Assembly (NCBI GenBank): GCA_963642705.1
Contig: CAVIHU010000029.1
Location: 1 to 24,521 of the forward strand
DNA: 24,521 nt
DNA from: UBA11524 sp963642705
GTDB taxonomy: Bacteria > Bacillota > Clostridia > Christensenellales > Aristaeellaceae
Direction of reading: 5' to 3'
Under the pieces are notes generated by a model. It was not told where the DNA came from, ran no database searches, and worked only from the letters and a program-made list of their open reading frames with translations. Positions 7,804 to 15,386 of this stretch are shown here, piece by piece. A program made the translations under genes and the position numbers. Position 1 is the stretch's first letter; every line of letters starts with the position of its first letter.

Positions 7804-9879
7804 TTATTTGACAACAAGCTTTGAGGTGTTGATTTTTTTGCCTTCGCAGGAAGCGGCTGCAATGCCATCGGCAATGTTCACCCTGATGGATTTCAGCCCG
7901 TCATCCAGTGAAATATCCGTGGTGATGCCGTCATCCTCATATAGCGCTTCACTGCACGAAGCATCGATCCAACCTGCCAGCGTCAGGTGTGCGGTGTCAA
8001 TCGCTTCGGTGTATTCCGCACTTCGGCACAGCGGGATGAAGCGTCCGCGGCGGATGAACAGCACGACCGTGTCTATCGGCACGTCCAGCCAGTGGTGACC
8101 AGCGTGCATCGGTTCGACCGTATAATCATCGCCTGAATGGAAGCGGATGAGCAGCATGTCCTCCGGCAGATAGACGTGCCTGCCGCGCGCGTTCTGCTCA
8201 TATACGGGCGCAATCATGCATTCCTCGCCGAGCATCAGCTGATCCTCGATCCGGCAGGCGGTCTTGTCCTGCGGATAATCAAAGGCGAGCGGCCGGAACA
8301 TCATGTCGCTGCGGCAGGCGCATTTCACCAGTGTGCTGTAGAGATACGGCAGGAGTGCATAGCGGACGGAAACGATGTCGCGCATGGTCTGCCAGTGCGG
8401 AAAGCGGAAGATTTCCTGCTCGCGCGTATGCTGTGCGGAATGATTGCGCATCAGCGGCGTGAACACGCCGAACGCGAGCCAGCGCATCAGCAAATCCTCC
8501 GTTGTGTTGCAGGAGAAGCCGCCCAGATCAGCACCGGTATATAGGAAGCCGCACATGTTTAGCGACGGCATCATCTTGAGGTTGAGGAGCAGATGAGACC
8601 ACCAGCTGCTGTTGTCGCCCTGCCACACGCCGCCGTCACGGTGCGCGCCGATGAAGGAGGAACGGCTGAAGAGCAGGTAGCGGCGGGTCGGGTTATAGCG
8701 GCGGAAGCCATCCGCAGCGGATTTTGTCATCATCGCGCCGTAGAGGTTGTGGACACGGTCGTGGCGGACGCGCTTCCCGTCAACTGTGTGATAGAAGCGG
8801 CGGTAGTCCTCGGCATTGTTGGATATGCCCTCGAATGCGCCCTTGAGCGTGAATACGTTCGAGATGCCGAGATTCTCGTGGCGCAGAGAATCGGCAAGGC
8901 GGAAGGCGTCATGGAGGCTGTCCGTGCTGTAGAACAATGCAGGCTCGTTCATGTCATTCCAGAAGCCTTCGATGCCTTGCTCCATCAGTGTGTGATAGCG
9001 GTTGCCGAACCATGTGCGGACATCCTCGCGCAGGAAGTCCGGCAGGCATGAGCGTCCCGGCCAGACCGCACCGACGAACAGGCTGCCGTCTTCCTTTCTG
9101 ACGAAATAATCGCCCTTGATGCCTTCCTCGTAGACCTCGTCGCCGGCCTCCTGCTTGATGCCTGCGTCGATAATCGGCACAAGGCGAAGGTGCTGACTTT
9201 GCATTTCATCGCAGCTTCCCTTCAAATCGGGAAATTGCTCGCGATTCCACGTAAAGTCCTTGAAATCCTGCATGTAATCGATGTCCATGCAGATGGCGTC
9301 CAGCGGGATATGGCGGCTGCGGTGCTCGTTCGCGATAAAGCGCAGTTCCTCCGCGCTCGAGTAGCCCCAGCGGCTCTGGATGTAGCCCATACCCCAGCGT
9401 GGGGGAAGGTAGCTTCTGCCGATGAGCCGGCGAAATTCGCGCACAATTCCGATGAGCGATTCGCCTTCGATCAGGTAGACGGTCAGCGCGCCGTTTTCTG
9501 AGGTGATGACGGCCCGGCTGCTGTCGGTATAGCCCAGATCAAACGTGACGGCACCGGGGTCATCGAAGTACGCGCCGAACAGACCGCATTCGCCGCTGAA
9601 CAGCAGCAGATTATGGCTGGCGTACAGGCTGGACTTATTCTCCGTATGGCTGAAGTCGTCTGAATTCCACGCGCGATAGAGATGCCCGCGCTTGTCGATG
9701 CCGCGGACAGCCTCGCCCAGCCCGAAAACCTGGTCATCCTCGCCGAGCGTGACGGTGAACGACAGCGCATCGCCATGCTTCGACACGGTAAAATGCGGCA
9801 TTGCGCCTTGACTCGGTGCAATGTCCTGCACGACGGCCATGGTCGGAATCGGTGCGCCGTAGAGATAGCGTGAAATCAT
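7804..9879 (-). CDS. Glycoside hydrolase family 31, alpha-glucosidase-like
   Basis: The 691-residue enzyme belongs to GH31, retaining alpha-glycosidases that act on alpha-glucosides or alpha-xylosides. Order of landmarks: N-terminal beta-sandwich, then the barrel with PPRWGMGYIQSRWGY, DAICMDIDYMQDFKDFTW, the nucleophile motif GFWNDMNEP (Asp near residue 309) and the acid/base motif WQGDNSSWW (Asp near residue 422). The DIDYM...FTW wording is that of alpha-glucosidases. There is no signal peptide, so it works on imported sugars. ATG 9879 lies 11 bases after AAGGA; a TTG at 9885 is an alternative that adds two residues. It starts seven bases after the GH105 stop and is the second gene of that unit. 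The exact substrate is not predictable; position beside inositol genes makes an alpha-glycosylated inositol or plant oligosaccharide possible. Confidence 0.92.
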   Translation of the reverse strand: MISRYLYGAPIPTMAVVQDIAPSQGAMPHFTVSKHGDALSFTVTLGEDDQVFGLGEAVRGIDKRGHLYRAWNSDDFSHTENKSSLYASHNLLLFSGECGLFGAYFDDPGAVTFDLGYTDSSRAVITSENGALTVYLIEGESLIGIVREFRRLIGRSYLPPRWGMGYIQSRWGYSSAEELRFIANEHRSRHIPLDAICMDIDYMQDFKDFTWNREQFPDLKGSCDEMQSQHLRLVPIIDAGIKQEAGDEVYEEGIKGDYFVRKEDGSLFVGAVWPGRSCLPDFLREDVRTWFGNRYHTLMEQGIEGFWNDMNEPALFYSTDSLHDAFRLADSLRHENLGISNVFTLKGAFEGISNNAEDYRRFYHTVDGKRVRHDRVHNLYGAMMTKSAADGFRRYNPTRRYLLFSRSSFIGAHRDGGVWQGDNSSWWSHLLLNLKMMPSLNMCGFLYTGADLGGFSCNTTEDLLMRWLAFGVFTPLMRNHSAQHTREQEIFRFPHWQTMRDIVSVRYALLPYLYSTLVKCACRSDMMFRPLAFDYPQDKTACRIEDQLMLGEECMIAPVYEQNARGRHVYLPEDMLLIRFHSGDDYTVEPMHAGHHWLDVPIDTVVLFIRRGRFIPLCRSAEYTEAIDTAHLTLAGWIDASCSEALYEDDGITTDISLDDGLKSIRVNIADGIAAASCEGKKINTSKLVVK

Positions 9880-9886
9880 GAGCAAC

Positions 9887-10927
9887 TTAGTCCTTCCGTA
9901 ATTTCTCCGTCAGCATCAGGAATGTCAATCCCTGCCCGTAGGCGGTGGGTTGAATCGGGATGTTCCGATAGAAATCAAGCGTGTCGCCCATGGGCGTGCC
10001 GTACGATACGCCCATCACGGTGCCGTCGGGTGCGATCTGCTTCAGCACGCCGGCAAGCGCCTTTTCGCCTGCTACGCGGTACCGGTCGCTCAGCATACCG
10101 AGCCGTGCGCCCTTGAGCATGCCGTAGGCAATGGCGGCGGATGCGGACGTCTCCAGATAGCTGTCAGGATGGTCGAGGAGCGTGTGCCATAGACCGGATT
10201 CGTCCTGCAGGTCAATGAGCGCCTTGCATTGCTCGTGCCACGTCCGGCGAATCATGTCGCTCAGCGCGCCCTCCGGCAGCCACTCGAGGAAATCAACCGC
10301 GCCGGCTGTGAACCAGCTGTTGCCGCGGGCCCAGAACGCCTTGCCGAAATGATGATGACCGATGAAACAGAAGCCGTGATACCACAGACCGGTGGTGCGG
10401 GAATGCAGATACTTGATGTGCAGCAGGAACTGATATTCCGCTTCCGTGCGCATTTCCGCGTTGTCGAGGACAATGCCTGCCCGATAGAGGAACAGGCACG
10501 TCATGTACAGCGTGTCATCCCAGAGCTGCTGGAGATTTTCGTCATCGGACGTGATGTGCTGCAGCCCGTTCTCCTTCGTGCGCGGCATGTCGTTCATGAC
10601 CCAGTCGGCCCAGTCGCGGATGATCGGCAGATAAACGGGATTGCCTGTTTCCTGATAGAGAAACGCCATGGTCAGCATGGGCGCAGTCGTGTTGACGTTG
10701 CGCGGCGGCAGCCCCTTGGCGATGTTGCGGTCATACCATGCGATGATGTCCTCGAGCACCTGATGATCGCCTGTCGCCTTGTACAGCTTGTACATGGCAT
10801 AGACGGCGACACCCTGCGGCCATTCCCACGTGTCGAGCGTCATGTGGTCATGAATGTCGCCTGAACCGTGAGATCCTTGCAGGCGGCTGAGAACGCGTGA
10901 GGCAATTTCCTGATAATTCGGTTCCAA
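9887..10927 (-). CDS. Glycoside hydrolase family 105 unsaturated uronyl hydrolase (YteR/YesR-like)
   Basis: The 346-residue cytoplasmic protein matches the (alpha/alpha)6-barrel GH88/GH105 group, which removes delta-4,5-unsaturated galacturonic or glucuronic acid from the end of lyase products such as rhamnogalacturonan fragments. Seen are WEWPQGVAVYAMYKLY near residue 35, NVNTTAPML near 78, LWDDTLYMT (136-142) carrying the expected catalytic-site aspartates, and FWARGNSWF, a strong group hallmark. No ATG has a ribosome site. TTG at 10927 lies eight bases after a perfect AAGGAGG and gives the usual length, so it is taken as the start. It heads a two-gene minus-strand unit with GH31. The promoter at 11015-11043 diverges from the iol operon, which suggests joint control. 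Specificity (galacturonyl versus glucuronyl) cannot be told. Confidence 0.88.
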   Translation of the reverse strand: MEPNYQEIASRVLSRLQGSHGSGDIHDHMTLDTWEWPQGVAVYAMYKLYKATGDHQVLEDIIAWYDRNIAKGLPPRNVNTTAPMLTMAFLYQETGNPVYLPIIRDWADWVMNDMPRTKENGLQHITSDDENLQQLWDDTLYMTCLFLYRAGIVLDNAEMRTEAEYQFLLHIKYLHSRTTGLWYHGFCFIGHHHFGKAFWARGNSWFTAGAVDFLEWLPEGALSDMIRRTWHEQCKALIDLQDESGLWHTLLDHPDSYLETSASAAIAYGMLKGARLGMLSDRYRVAGEKALAGVLKQIAPDGTVMGVSYGTPMGDTLDFYRNIPIQPTAYGQGLTFLMLTEKLRKD

Positions 10928-11014
10928 GTGAATAACCTCCTTGCTGCATGTAAGTTTGAACGTACAATCGGCAGCCTGCGGCGGCATGTGTTTTCGCGGC
11001 TGCACCCCGTGATC

Positions 11015-11043
11015 AGTATAACAGAAGTCGAACGAAAAATCAA
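11015..11043 (-). promoter_or_regulatory. Sigma-70-type promoter for the GH105-GH31 unit
   Basis: On the minus strand TTGATT (11043-11038) is followed after exactly 17 bases by TATACT (11020-11015). It lies about 90 bases upstream of the TTG start. The -35 box ends only five bases from the first unit of the 11-bp repeat array (11049), so a repressor on the array would sit directly against this polymerase site. Confidence 0.65.
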
Positions 11044-11048
11044 TCACT

Positions 11049-11114
11049 ATCAGAAGAATATCACAAAAATCACTCAAAAGTTACTCATTTTGCTCTTTAC
11101 TTTTACTCAAAGGT
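11049..11114 (+). promoter_or_regulatory. Array of six tandem 11-bp units, probable operator of the DeoR/IolR regulator
   Basis: Cut at 11-bp intervals the region reads ATCAGAAGAAT (11049), ATCACAAAAAT (11060), CACTCAAAAGT (11071), TACTCATTTTG (11082), CTCTTTACTTT (11093), TACTCAAAGGT (11104). Units 1 and 2 agree at 9 of 11 bases, units 3 and 6 at 9 of 11, and ACTCA recurs at 11072, 11083 and 11105, that is one and two turns apart. Unit 5 is degenerate and contains the -35 box of the rightward promoter; unit 6 lies in its spacer. From memory, IolR of Bacillus subtilis binds tandem direct 11-mers of consensus WRAYCAADARD; units 3 and 6 match that at 9 of 11 positions. Binding is inference. Confidence 0.6.
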
Positions 11115-11124
11115 GTGATAAAAT
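11096..11124 (+). promoter_or_regulatory. Sigma-70-type promoter of the iol operon
   Basis: TTTACT (11096-11101) and TAAAAT (11119-11124) are spaced by 17 bases, 33 bases upstream of the GTG start of the DeoR-type regulator. The -35 box and spacer lie inside the 11-bp repeat array, so a bound regulator would block polymerase. The first gene being the regulator implies negative autoregulation. Confidence 0.7.
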
Positions 11125-11156
11125 AAAACCAGGAAGCCGAGTTTGGAGATGGTATA

Positions 11157-11924
11157 GTGAGAAATACAAGGCTGAATGAAATGGAAAAGATGATCGCGAA
11201 AAGCGGAACCATATCTATGACTGAGCTTTGCGACCATTTTCAGGTATCGATGAACACCGTCCGCCGCGATATTGCGGAGCTGAAGCGCCGCGGCGAAATT
11301 GAGAAGGTTTATGGCGGCGTGACCTCTGTGAAGAGCGTGCAGGAGCATCTGACCTCCTACGATGAGCGCATGCAGATCAGCGAGGCGTCAAAGCAGGCGA
11401 TTTGCCGCAAGGCTGCCGAGCTGATCGAGGACGGTGATATCATTTTTGTAGATTCCGGCACAACAACGGCGCATCTGCCGGAGTATCTGGCGGATTTCAG
11501 CGAGGTGACCATCGTCACAAACAATCTGGCGCTGGTGCAGAAGGCGATTCCTTACGAGAATCTGCGCGTGATTGTGCTGCCGGGGCAGCTGCGCAGAAAG
11601 ACAAATTCGCTCACCGGTATGGATACGGTCAGCAAGCTGCGGCAGTATAACGTACAGAAGGCGTTCCTCGCGACGACCGGCACGACGCAGGACGGCGTGA
11701 CAAATTCCTCGCCGCAGGAGCTGGAAATCAAGCGCATCGCCATCGAGTGCAGTCGGAAGAAGATTTTACTGGTCGGCGAGGAGAAATTCGGACATGCCGG
11801 GCTGATAACATACGGCAAATTCGCTGATTTTGATTATATCGTGACTGACCGCACACCGCAGCAGCCGTATTTTAATGCCATTACGAAGGCAGGCGCGGTG
11901 CTGCTGACGGCAGAGAAAAATTAA
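11157..11924 (+). CDS. iolR: DeoR-family transcriptional regulator of inositol catabolism (IolR-like)
   Basis: The 255-residue protein has the N-terminal DeoR winged helix-turn-helix (about 1-57; TISMTELCDHFQVSMNTVRRDIAELKRRG, followed by the wing with YGG). The C-terminal DeoRC sugar-phosphate sensing domain (about 75-235) has VDSGTTTAHL near 98-107 and TNNLALV near 121-127. DeoR-type proteins repress catabolic genes and are released by a phosphorylated pathway intermediate; for B. subtilis IolR this is 2-deoxy-5-keto-gluconate 6-phosphate, the product of IolC. The start is GTG 11157 with GGAG eight bases upstream. It is the first gene of the iol operon, 30 bases before iolJ, downstream of the operator-like repeat array. 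The iolR name rests on gene context rather than on sequence specific to IolR. Confidence 0.85.
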   Translation: MRNTRLNEMEKMIAKSGTISMTELCDHFQVSMNTVRRDIAELKRRGEIEKVYGGVTSVKSVQEHLTSYDERMQISEASKQAICRKAAELIEDGDIIFVDSGTTTAHLPEYLADFSEVTIVTNNLALVQKAIPYENLRVIVLPGQLRRKTNSLTGMDTVSKLRQYNVQKAFLATTGTTQDGVTNSSPQELEIKRIAIECSRKKILLVGEEKFGHAGLITYGKFADFDYIVTDRTPQQPYFNAITKAGAVLLTAEKN

Positions 11925-11954
11925 GCGGAAAACCGCAGGAGGTGTTGAAGGCTC

Positions 11955-12785
11955 ATGCCACTTGCCAACATGAAGGATTTAATTACGCAAGCCGGACGGC
12001 GTCAGCGCGCGGTAGGAGCGTTCAGCGTCTCCGGCATTGAGATGGTTTGCGGCGCGGTTCAGGCGGCTGAGGAGCTGAACACGCCCATCATCATTCAGGT
12101 CGCGCAGGTGCGTCTGCCGACAACGCCGCTGGCAGTGTACGGACCGGCAATGCGTGCGGCTGCGGAGCAGGCAAAGGTGCCCGTGGCGCTGCATCTTGAC
12201 CATGCGACGACCTTTGATTGCATCGCGCAGGCGCTTGACCTCGGCTTTACGTCTGTCATGTACGACGGGTCTGCACTGCCGCTCAGGGAGAATATCGCGA
12301 ATACGCAGCGCGTGGTCGGCATGGCGAAAAAGTACGGCGCAGCGGTGGAGGCGGAGGTCGGCAGTCTCGGACGCACGGAGTCCGGCGAAGAGACGAAGGC
12401 ATGCTACACTGACCCGGATGATGCGGTTCGCTTCGCGGCGGAAACGGATGTGGATGCGCTGGCGGTCGCTATCGGCAATGCGCACGGCGTCTACGCCGGC
12501 ACACCCGTGTTCCACTTTGAGGTGCTTGATGCCATCCGGCGAAACTGCGCAACACCGCTTGTCCTACACGGCGGCACCGGCTCGAGCGAGGAGAACTTCC
12601 GGCGCTGCATTGAATGCGGCGTGCGGAAAATTAACATTGCCACGGCGATTTTCATGGCATCTGCCGGCGCGGCGCAGGCGGCAGCATCGGGCGGCTGGTT
12701 CGCCATGTCAGGCGCAATCACTGAGGCGGTTAAAAAGACGGTGAAGGAGCATATTGCCATATTTGGCGTTGCGACAGAGGAATAA
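11955..12785 (+). CDS. iolJ: Class II aldolase, 6-phospho-5-dehydro-2-deoxy-D-gluconate aldolase
   Basis: The 276-residue protein is a class II, metal-dependent fructose-bisphosphate-type aldolase. Visible landmarks are ALHLDHA (Asp82 catalytic, His83 zinc ligand), SVMYDGS, AEVGSLG (133-139), GNAHGVY with His177, and LHGGTG (204-209) with the third zinc histidine. The DeoR-to-iolC position identifies it as the inositol-pathway enzyme that splits 6-phospho-5-dehydro-2-deoxygluconate into DHAP and malonate semialdehyde, rather than the glycolytic aldolase. AGGAGG lies 12 bases before ATG 11955, a slightly long spacing; an ATG at 11970 is a weaker option. The length is near the usual 280-290. 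Confidence 0.88.
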   Translation: MPLANMKDLITQAGRRQRAVGAFSVSGIEMVCGAVQAAEELNTPIIIQVAQVRLPTTPLAVYGPAMRAAAEQAKVPVALHLDHATTFDCIAQALDLGFTSVMYDGSALPLRENIANTQRVVGMAKKYGAAVEAEVGSLGRTESGEETKACYTDPDDAVRFAAETDVDALAVAIGNAHGVYAGTPVFHFEVLDAIRRNCATPLVLHGGTGSSEENFRRCIECGVRKINIATAIFMASAGAAQAAASGGWFAMSGAITEAVKKTVKEHIAIFGVATEE

Positions 12786-12813
12786 TCAGCCAATCGAGAA
12801 AGGAGCGCTTTCC

Positions 12814-13821
12814 ATGCTGTTTACGGAGGAATCCCGTCCGCTTGATATCATTCCGGTCGGGCGGATTGCGATTGACTTCAACCCGACGGACATGAACCGT
12901 CCGCTCTCCCAGAGCGAGCATTTCAACAAGTATCTCGGCGGAAGCCCGGCGAACATCGCGGTCGGCATGGCACGTCTGGGGCGGAAGGTCGGCTTTCTGG
13001 CGCGCATCAGTGATGACGCGTTCGGCGACTTTGTCGAGCAGTTTTTTGTCCGTGAGGGCATCGATGTCAGCCATGTACGGCGCTGCGAGCACGGCGAAAA
13101 GCTCGGCTTGACCTTCACGGAGATTCTGTCCCCGACGCAGTCGAGCATCCTGATGTACCGCGAGGGTGTGGCGGATCTGATGCTGCATCCCGATGATGTT
13201 GACGAAGCGTACATCGCGTCAAGCAAGGCGCTGCTCATCAGCGGAACAAGCCTGTGCTGCAGCCCGACGCGCGAGGCGGCGTTCAAGGCGCTGACATATG
13301 CAAAACGCTGCGGGACAACGGTCATCTTCGATGCGGACTACCGCGCCTATACATGGAAGAACAAGGATGAAATTTCTATTTATACGGCGATGACGGCGGA
13401 GAAGAGCGACATCATTCTCGGCTCGCGCGAGGAATTCGACCTGATGGAACGTTTGCTCGGGCTGGACGGCACCGACCGCAGCAGCGCCGACTATTGGCTG
13501 AACAGGGGCGCAAAGCTGCTGATTATCAAGCACGGCAAGGAAGGCTCGAAGGCGTACACGGCAGACGGCGCGTGGAATGTCAAGCCGTTCCCGGTCGCAG
13601 CGCTCAAGGGCTTCGGCGGCGGCGACGGCTATGCCTCGGCGTGCCTGCATGCGCTGATGACCGGAAAATCGCTTCCTGAGGCGCTTGAAATGGGCAGCGC
13701 ATCTGCCGCGATGCTGGTTGCCAGCCATGCCTGTTCGCGTGACATGCCGGTCGAGGCGGCGCTGACAGCGTTTATCAGGGAGAAAAAGGCACAGTATGGT
13801 GATATGGTCACAAGAATCTAA
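12814..13821 (+). CDS. iolC: 5-dehydro-2-deoxygluconokinase (PfkB family)
   Basis: The 335-residue PfkB sugar kinase phosphorylates 2-deoxy-5-keto-D-gluconate with ATP, giving the aldolase substrate and the likely inducer of the operon. Seen are the N-terminal substrate segment DIIPVGRIAIDFNP, the PfkB first signature KYLGGSPANIAVGMARLG (39-56), FDADYR (172-177), and the second signature GFGGGDGYASA (266-276) with catalytic Asp271. In that signature the usual T-x-GAGD is G-F-GGGD, a deviation from the general PfkB pattern at the Thr position. ATG 12814 follows AAAGGAG by about nine bases; the frame is open further upstream but overlaps iolJ without a ribosome site. It is 28 bases downstream of iolJ. 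Confidence 0.92.
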   Translation: MLFTEESRPLDIIPVGRIAIDFNPTDMNRPLSQSEHFNKYLGGSPANIAVGMARLGRKVGFLARISDDAFGDFVEQFFVREGIDVSHVRRCEHGEKLGLTFTEILSPTQSSILMYREGVADLMLHPDDVDEAYIASSKALLISGTSLCCSPTREAAFKALTYAKRCGTTVIFDADYRAYTWKNKDEISIYTAMTAEKSDIILGSREEFDLMERLLGLDGTDRSSADYWLNRGAKLLIIKHGKEGSKAYTADGAWNVKPFPVAALKGFGGGDGYASACLHALMTGKSLPEALEMGSASAAMLVASHACSRDMPVEAALTAFIREKKAQYGDMVTRI

Positions 13822-13850
13822 ATAGATACCGGTAAAGGAGCGTTGAAACT

Positions 13851-15353
13851 ATGCAGACACTCAAACCATTCATTAACGGGCAGTTTGTGGACTCTGAATC
13901 CGAAAAGTACCATGACATTTTCGACCCGTCGACCGGCAACGTGATTGCACGCGTGCCGAATTGCACGAAGGCGGAGATGGAATCGGCGATTGCGGCGGCG
14001 AAGGCAGCGTTCCCTGCATGGAGCGCAACGCCGGTGCGCAAGCGCGCACAGCTCATGCTGAAGCTGCGTGAGCTGATTGTCCGCGATATGGATTCGCTGA
14101 CGCTTTTGTGCGCGACGGAAAACGGTAAGACGCTCGCGGAGGCGGCAGGCGATGTTGGCAAAGCGCTGGAAATGACCGAGCTGGCGGCGAATGCACCGAT
14201 GCAGCTCATGGGCGACAGCCTCATGAACACGTCCACCGGCTATGATACGACGACGTACCGCGAGCCAATCGGCGTATTCGGCGGCATTGCACCGTGGAAT
14301 TTCCCGGCGATGATTCCTGTCGGCTGGATGGCACCGCTGTGCATCGTCTGCGGCAACACATTCGTGCTCAAGCCCGCGAGCACAACGCCTATGACAAGCC
14401 TGAAGTTCGCTGAGCTGTACAAGGAAGCCGGATTCCCCGATGGCGTGCTGAACATTGTGCCGTGCTCCCGCAACGAGGCGGAGCTGCTGTTGACGCACCC
14501 GGATGTTAAGGGAATCACGTTTGTCGGCAGCACATCGGTTGGCAAGCACGTCTACGAAACCGCCGCGGCGCACGGCAAGCGCGTTCAGGCGCTGTGCGAG
14601 GCAAAGAATCATGCGCTTGTGCTGCGTGATGCGCCGATTACGCGCACGGCGGCAGGCATCATGAACTCCGCATTCGGCTGCGCAGGCGAACGCTGCATGG
14701 CGCTGCCGGCGGTCGTTGTGGAGGAGGCAATCGCCGATGAACTGGTTGCAGAGCTTGTCCGCCTGTGCAAGCTGCAAAAGATTGGACCGGCGTATGATAA
14801 GACCTCGAAGCTGGGACCTGTCGGCTCGGCAGGACACATGAAGTTCGTCACGGACTGGATTGCAAAGGGCGTTGAGGAAGGCGCGGAGCTTGTGCTGGAC
14901 GGACGCGAGGTGAAGGTGCCCGGCTACGAGAACGGCTATTATATCGGTCATACGATTTTCGATCACGTGACACCCGACATGACGATCGGTCAGCGCGAGG
15001 TGTTCGGACCGGTGCTGTGCATCAAGCGCGTCAAGGACTTTGAGGAAGGTCTTGCATTGATGAACGCCAATCCCTTCGCCAACGGCAGCGTCATTTTCAC
15101 GCAGAACGGTTATTACGCGCGTGAATTTGCCCGCCGGACGGACGGCGGCATGGTTGGCGTGAACGTCGGCATTCCGGTGCCGATTGGCGTATTCTCGTTC
15201 ACGGGGCATAAGCAGAGCTTCTTCGGCGATCTGCACTGCCACGGCAAGGATGCGTTCCGTTTCTATACGGAGACGAAGACCGTTACGGCGCGCTGGTTTG
15301 ATGAAGAGGAAATGAAGAAGGAACACGTTGATTCCTGGGACGGCTCGCTGTAA
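13851..15353 (+). CDS. iolA: Methylmalonate/malonate-semialdehyde dehydrogenase (CoA-acylating)
   Basis: This 500-residue aldehyde dehydrogenase converts malonate semialdehyde, NAD and CoA to acetyl-CoA and CO2, the last step of the inositol route. Hallmarks: IAPWNFPAMIP (146-156), NAD-contacting TFVLKPAS (170-177), FVGSTSVGKHVYETAAAHGKR (from 224), AKNHALVLRDA (251-261) as in MMSDHs rather than the ELGGK of ordinary ALDHs, and the catalytic cysteine in GERCMA (Cys282). Just before AKNH the sequence reads CE where MMSDH proteins, as I recall them, have a glycine. An additional Cys277 lies close to the catalytic one. ATG 13851 is preceded by AAAGGAG at about ten bases. It lies 29 bases after iolC and 33 before iolG. 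Confidence 0.94.
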   Translation: MQTLKPFINGQFVDSESEKYHDIFDPSTGNVIARVPNCTKAEMESAIAAAKAAFPAWSATPVRKRAQLMLKLRELIVRDMDSLTLLCATENGKTLAEAAGDVGKALEMTELAANAPMQLMGDSLMNTSTGYDTTTYREPIGVFGGIAPWNFPAMIPVGWMAPLCIVCGNTFVLKPASTTPMTSLKFAELYKEAGFPDGVLNIVPCSRNEAELLLTHPDVKGITFVGSTSVGKHVYETAAAHGKRVQALCEAKNHALVLRDAPITRTAAGIMNSAFGCAGERCMALPAVVVEEAIADELVAELVRLCKLQKIGPAYDKTSKLGPVGSAGHMKFVTDWIAKGVEEGAELVLDGREVKVPGYENGYYIGHTIFDHVTPDMTIGQREVFGPVLCIKRVKDFEEGLALMNANPFANGSVIFTQNGYYAREFARRTDGGMVGVNVGIPVPIGVFSFTGHKQSFFGDLHCHGKDAFRFYTETKTVTARWFDEEEMKKEHVDSWDGSL

Positions 15354-15386
15354 ATCAGCGGACAGGAAAAGAGGAGGACGATTGTC

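Noticed and set aside
10928..11077. Longer GH105 start upstream of 10927
   Set aside because: It would run through the promoter and lacks any ribosome site, whereas TTG 10927 follows AAGGAGG at ideal spacing.
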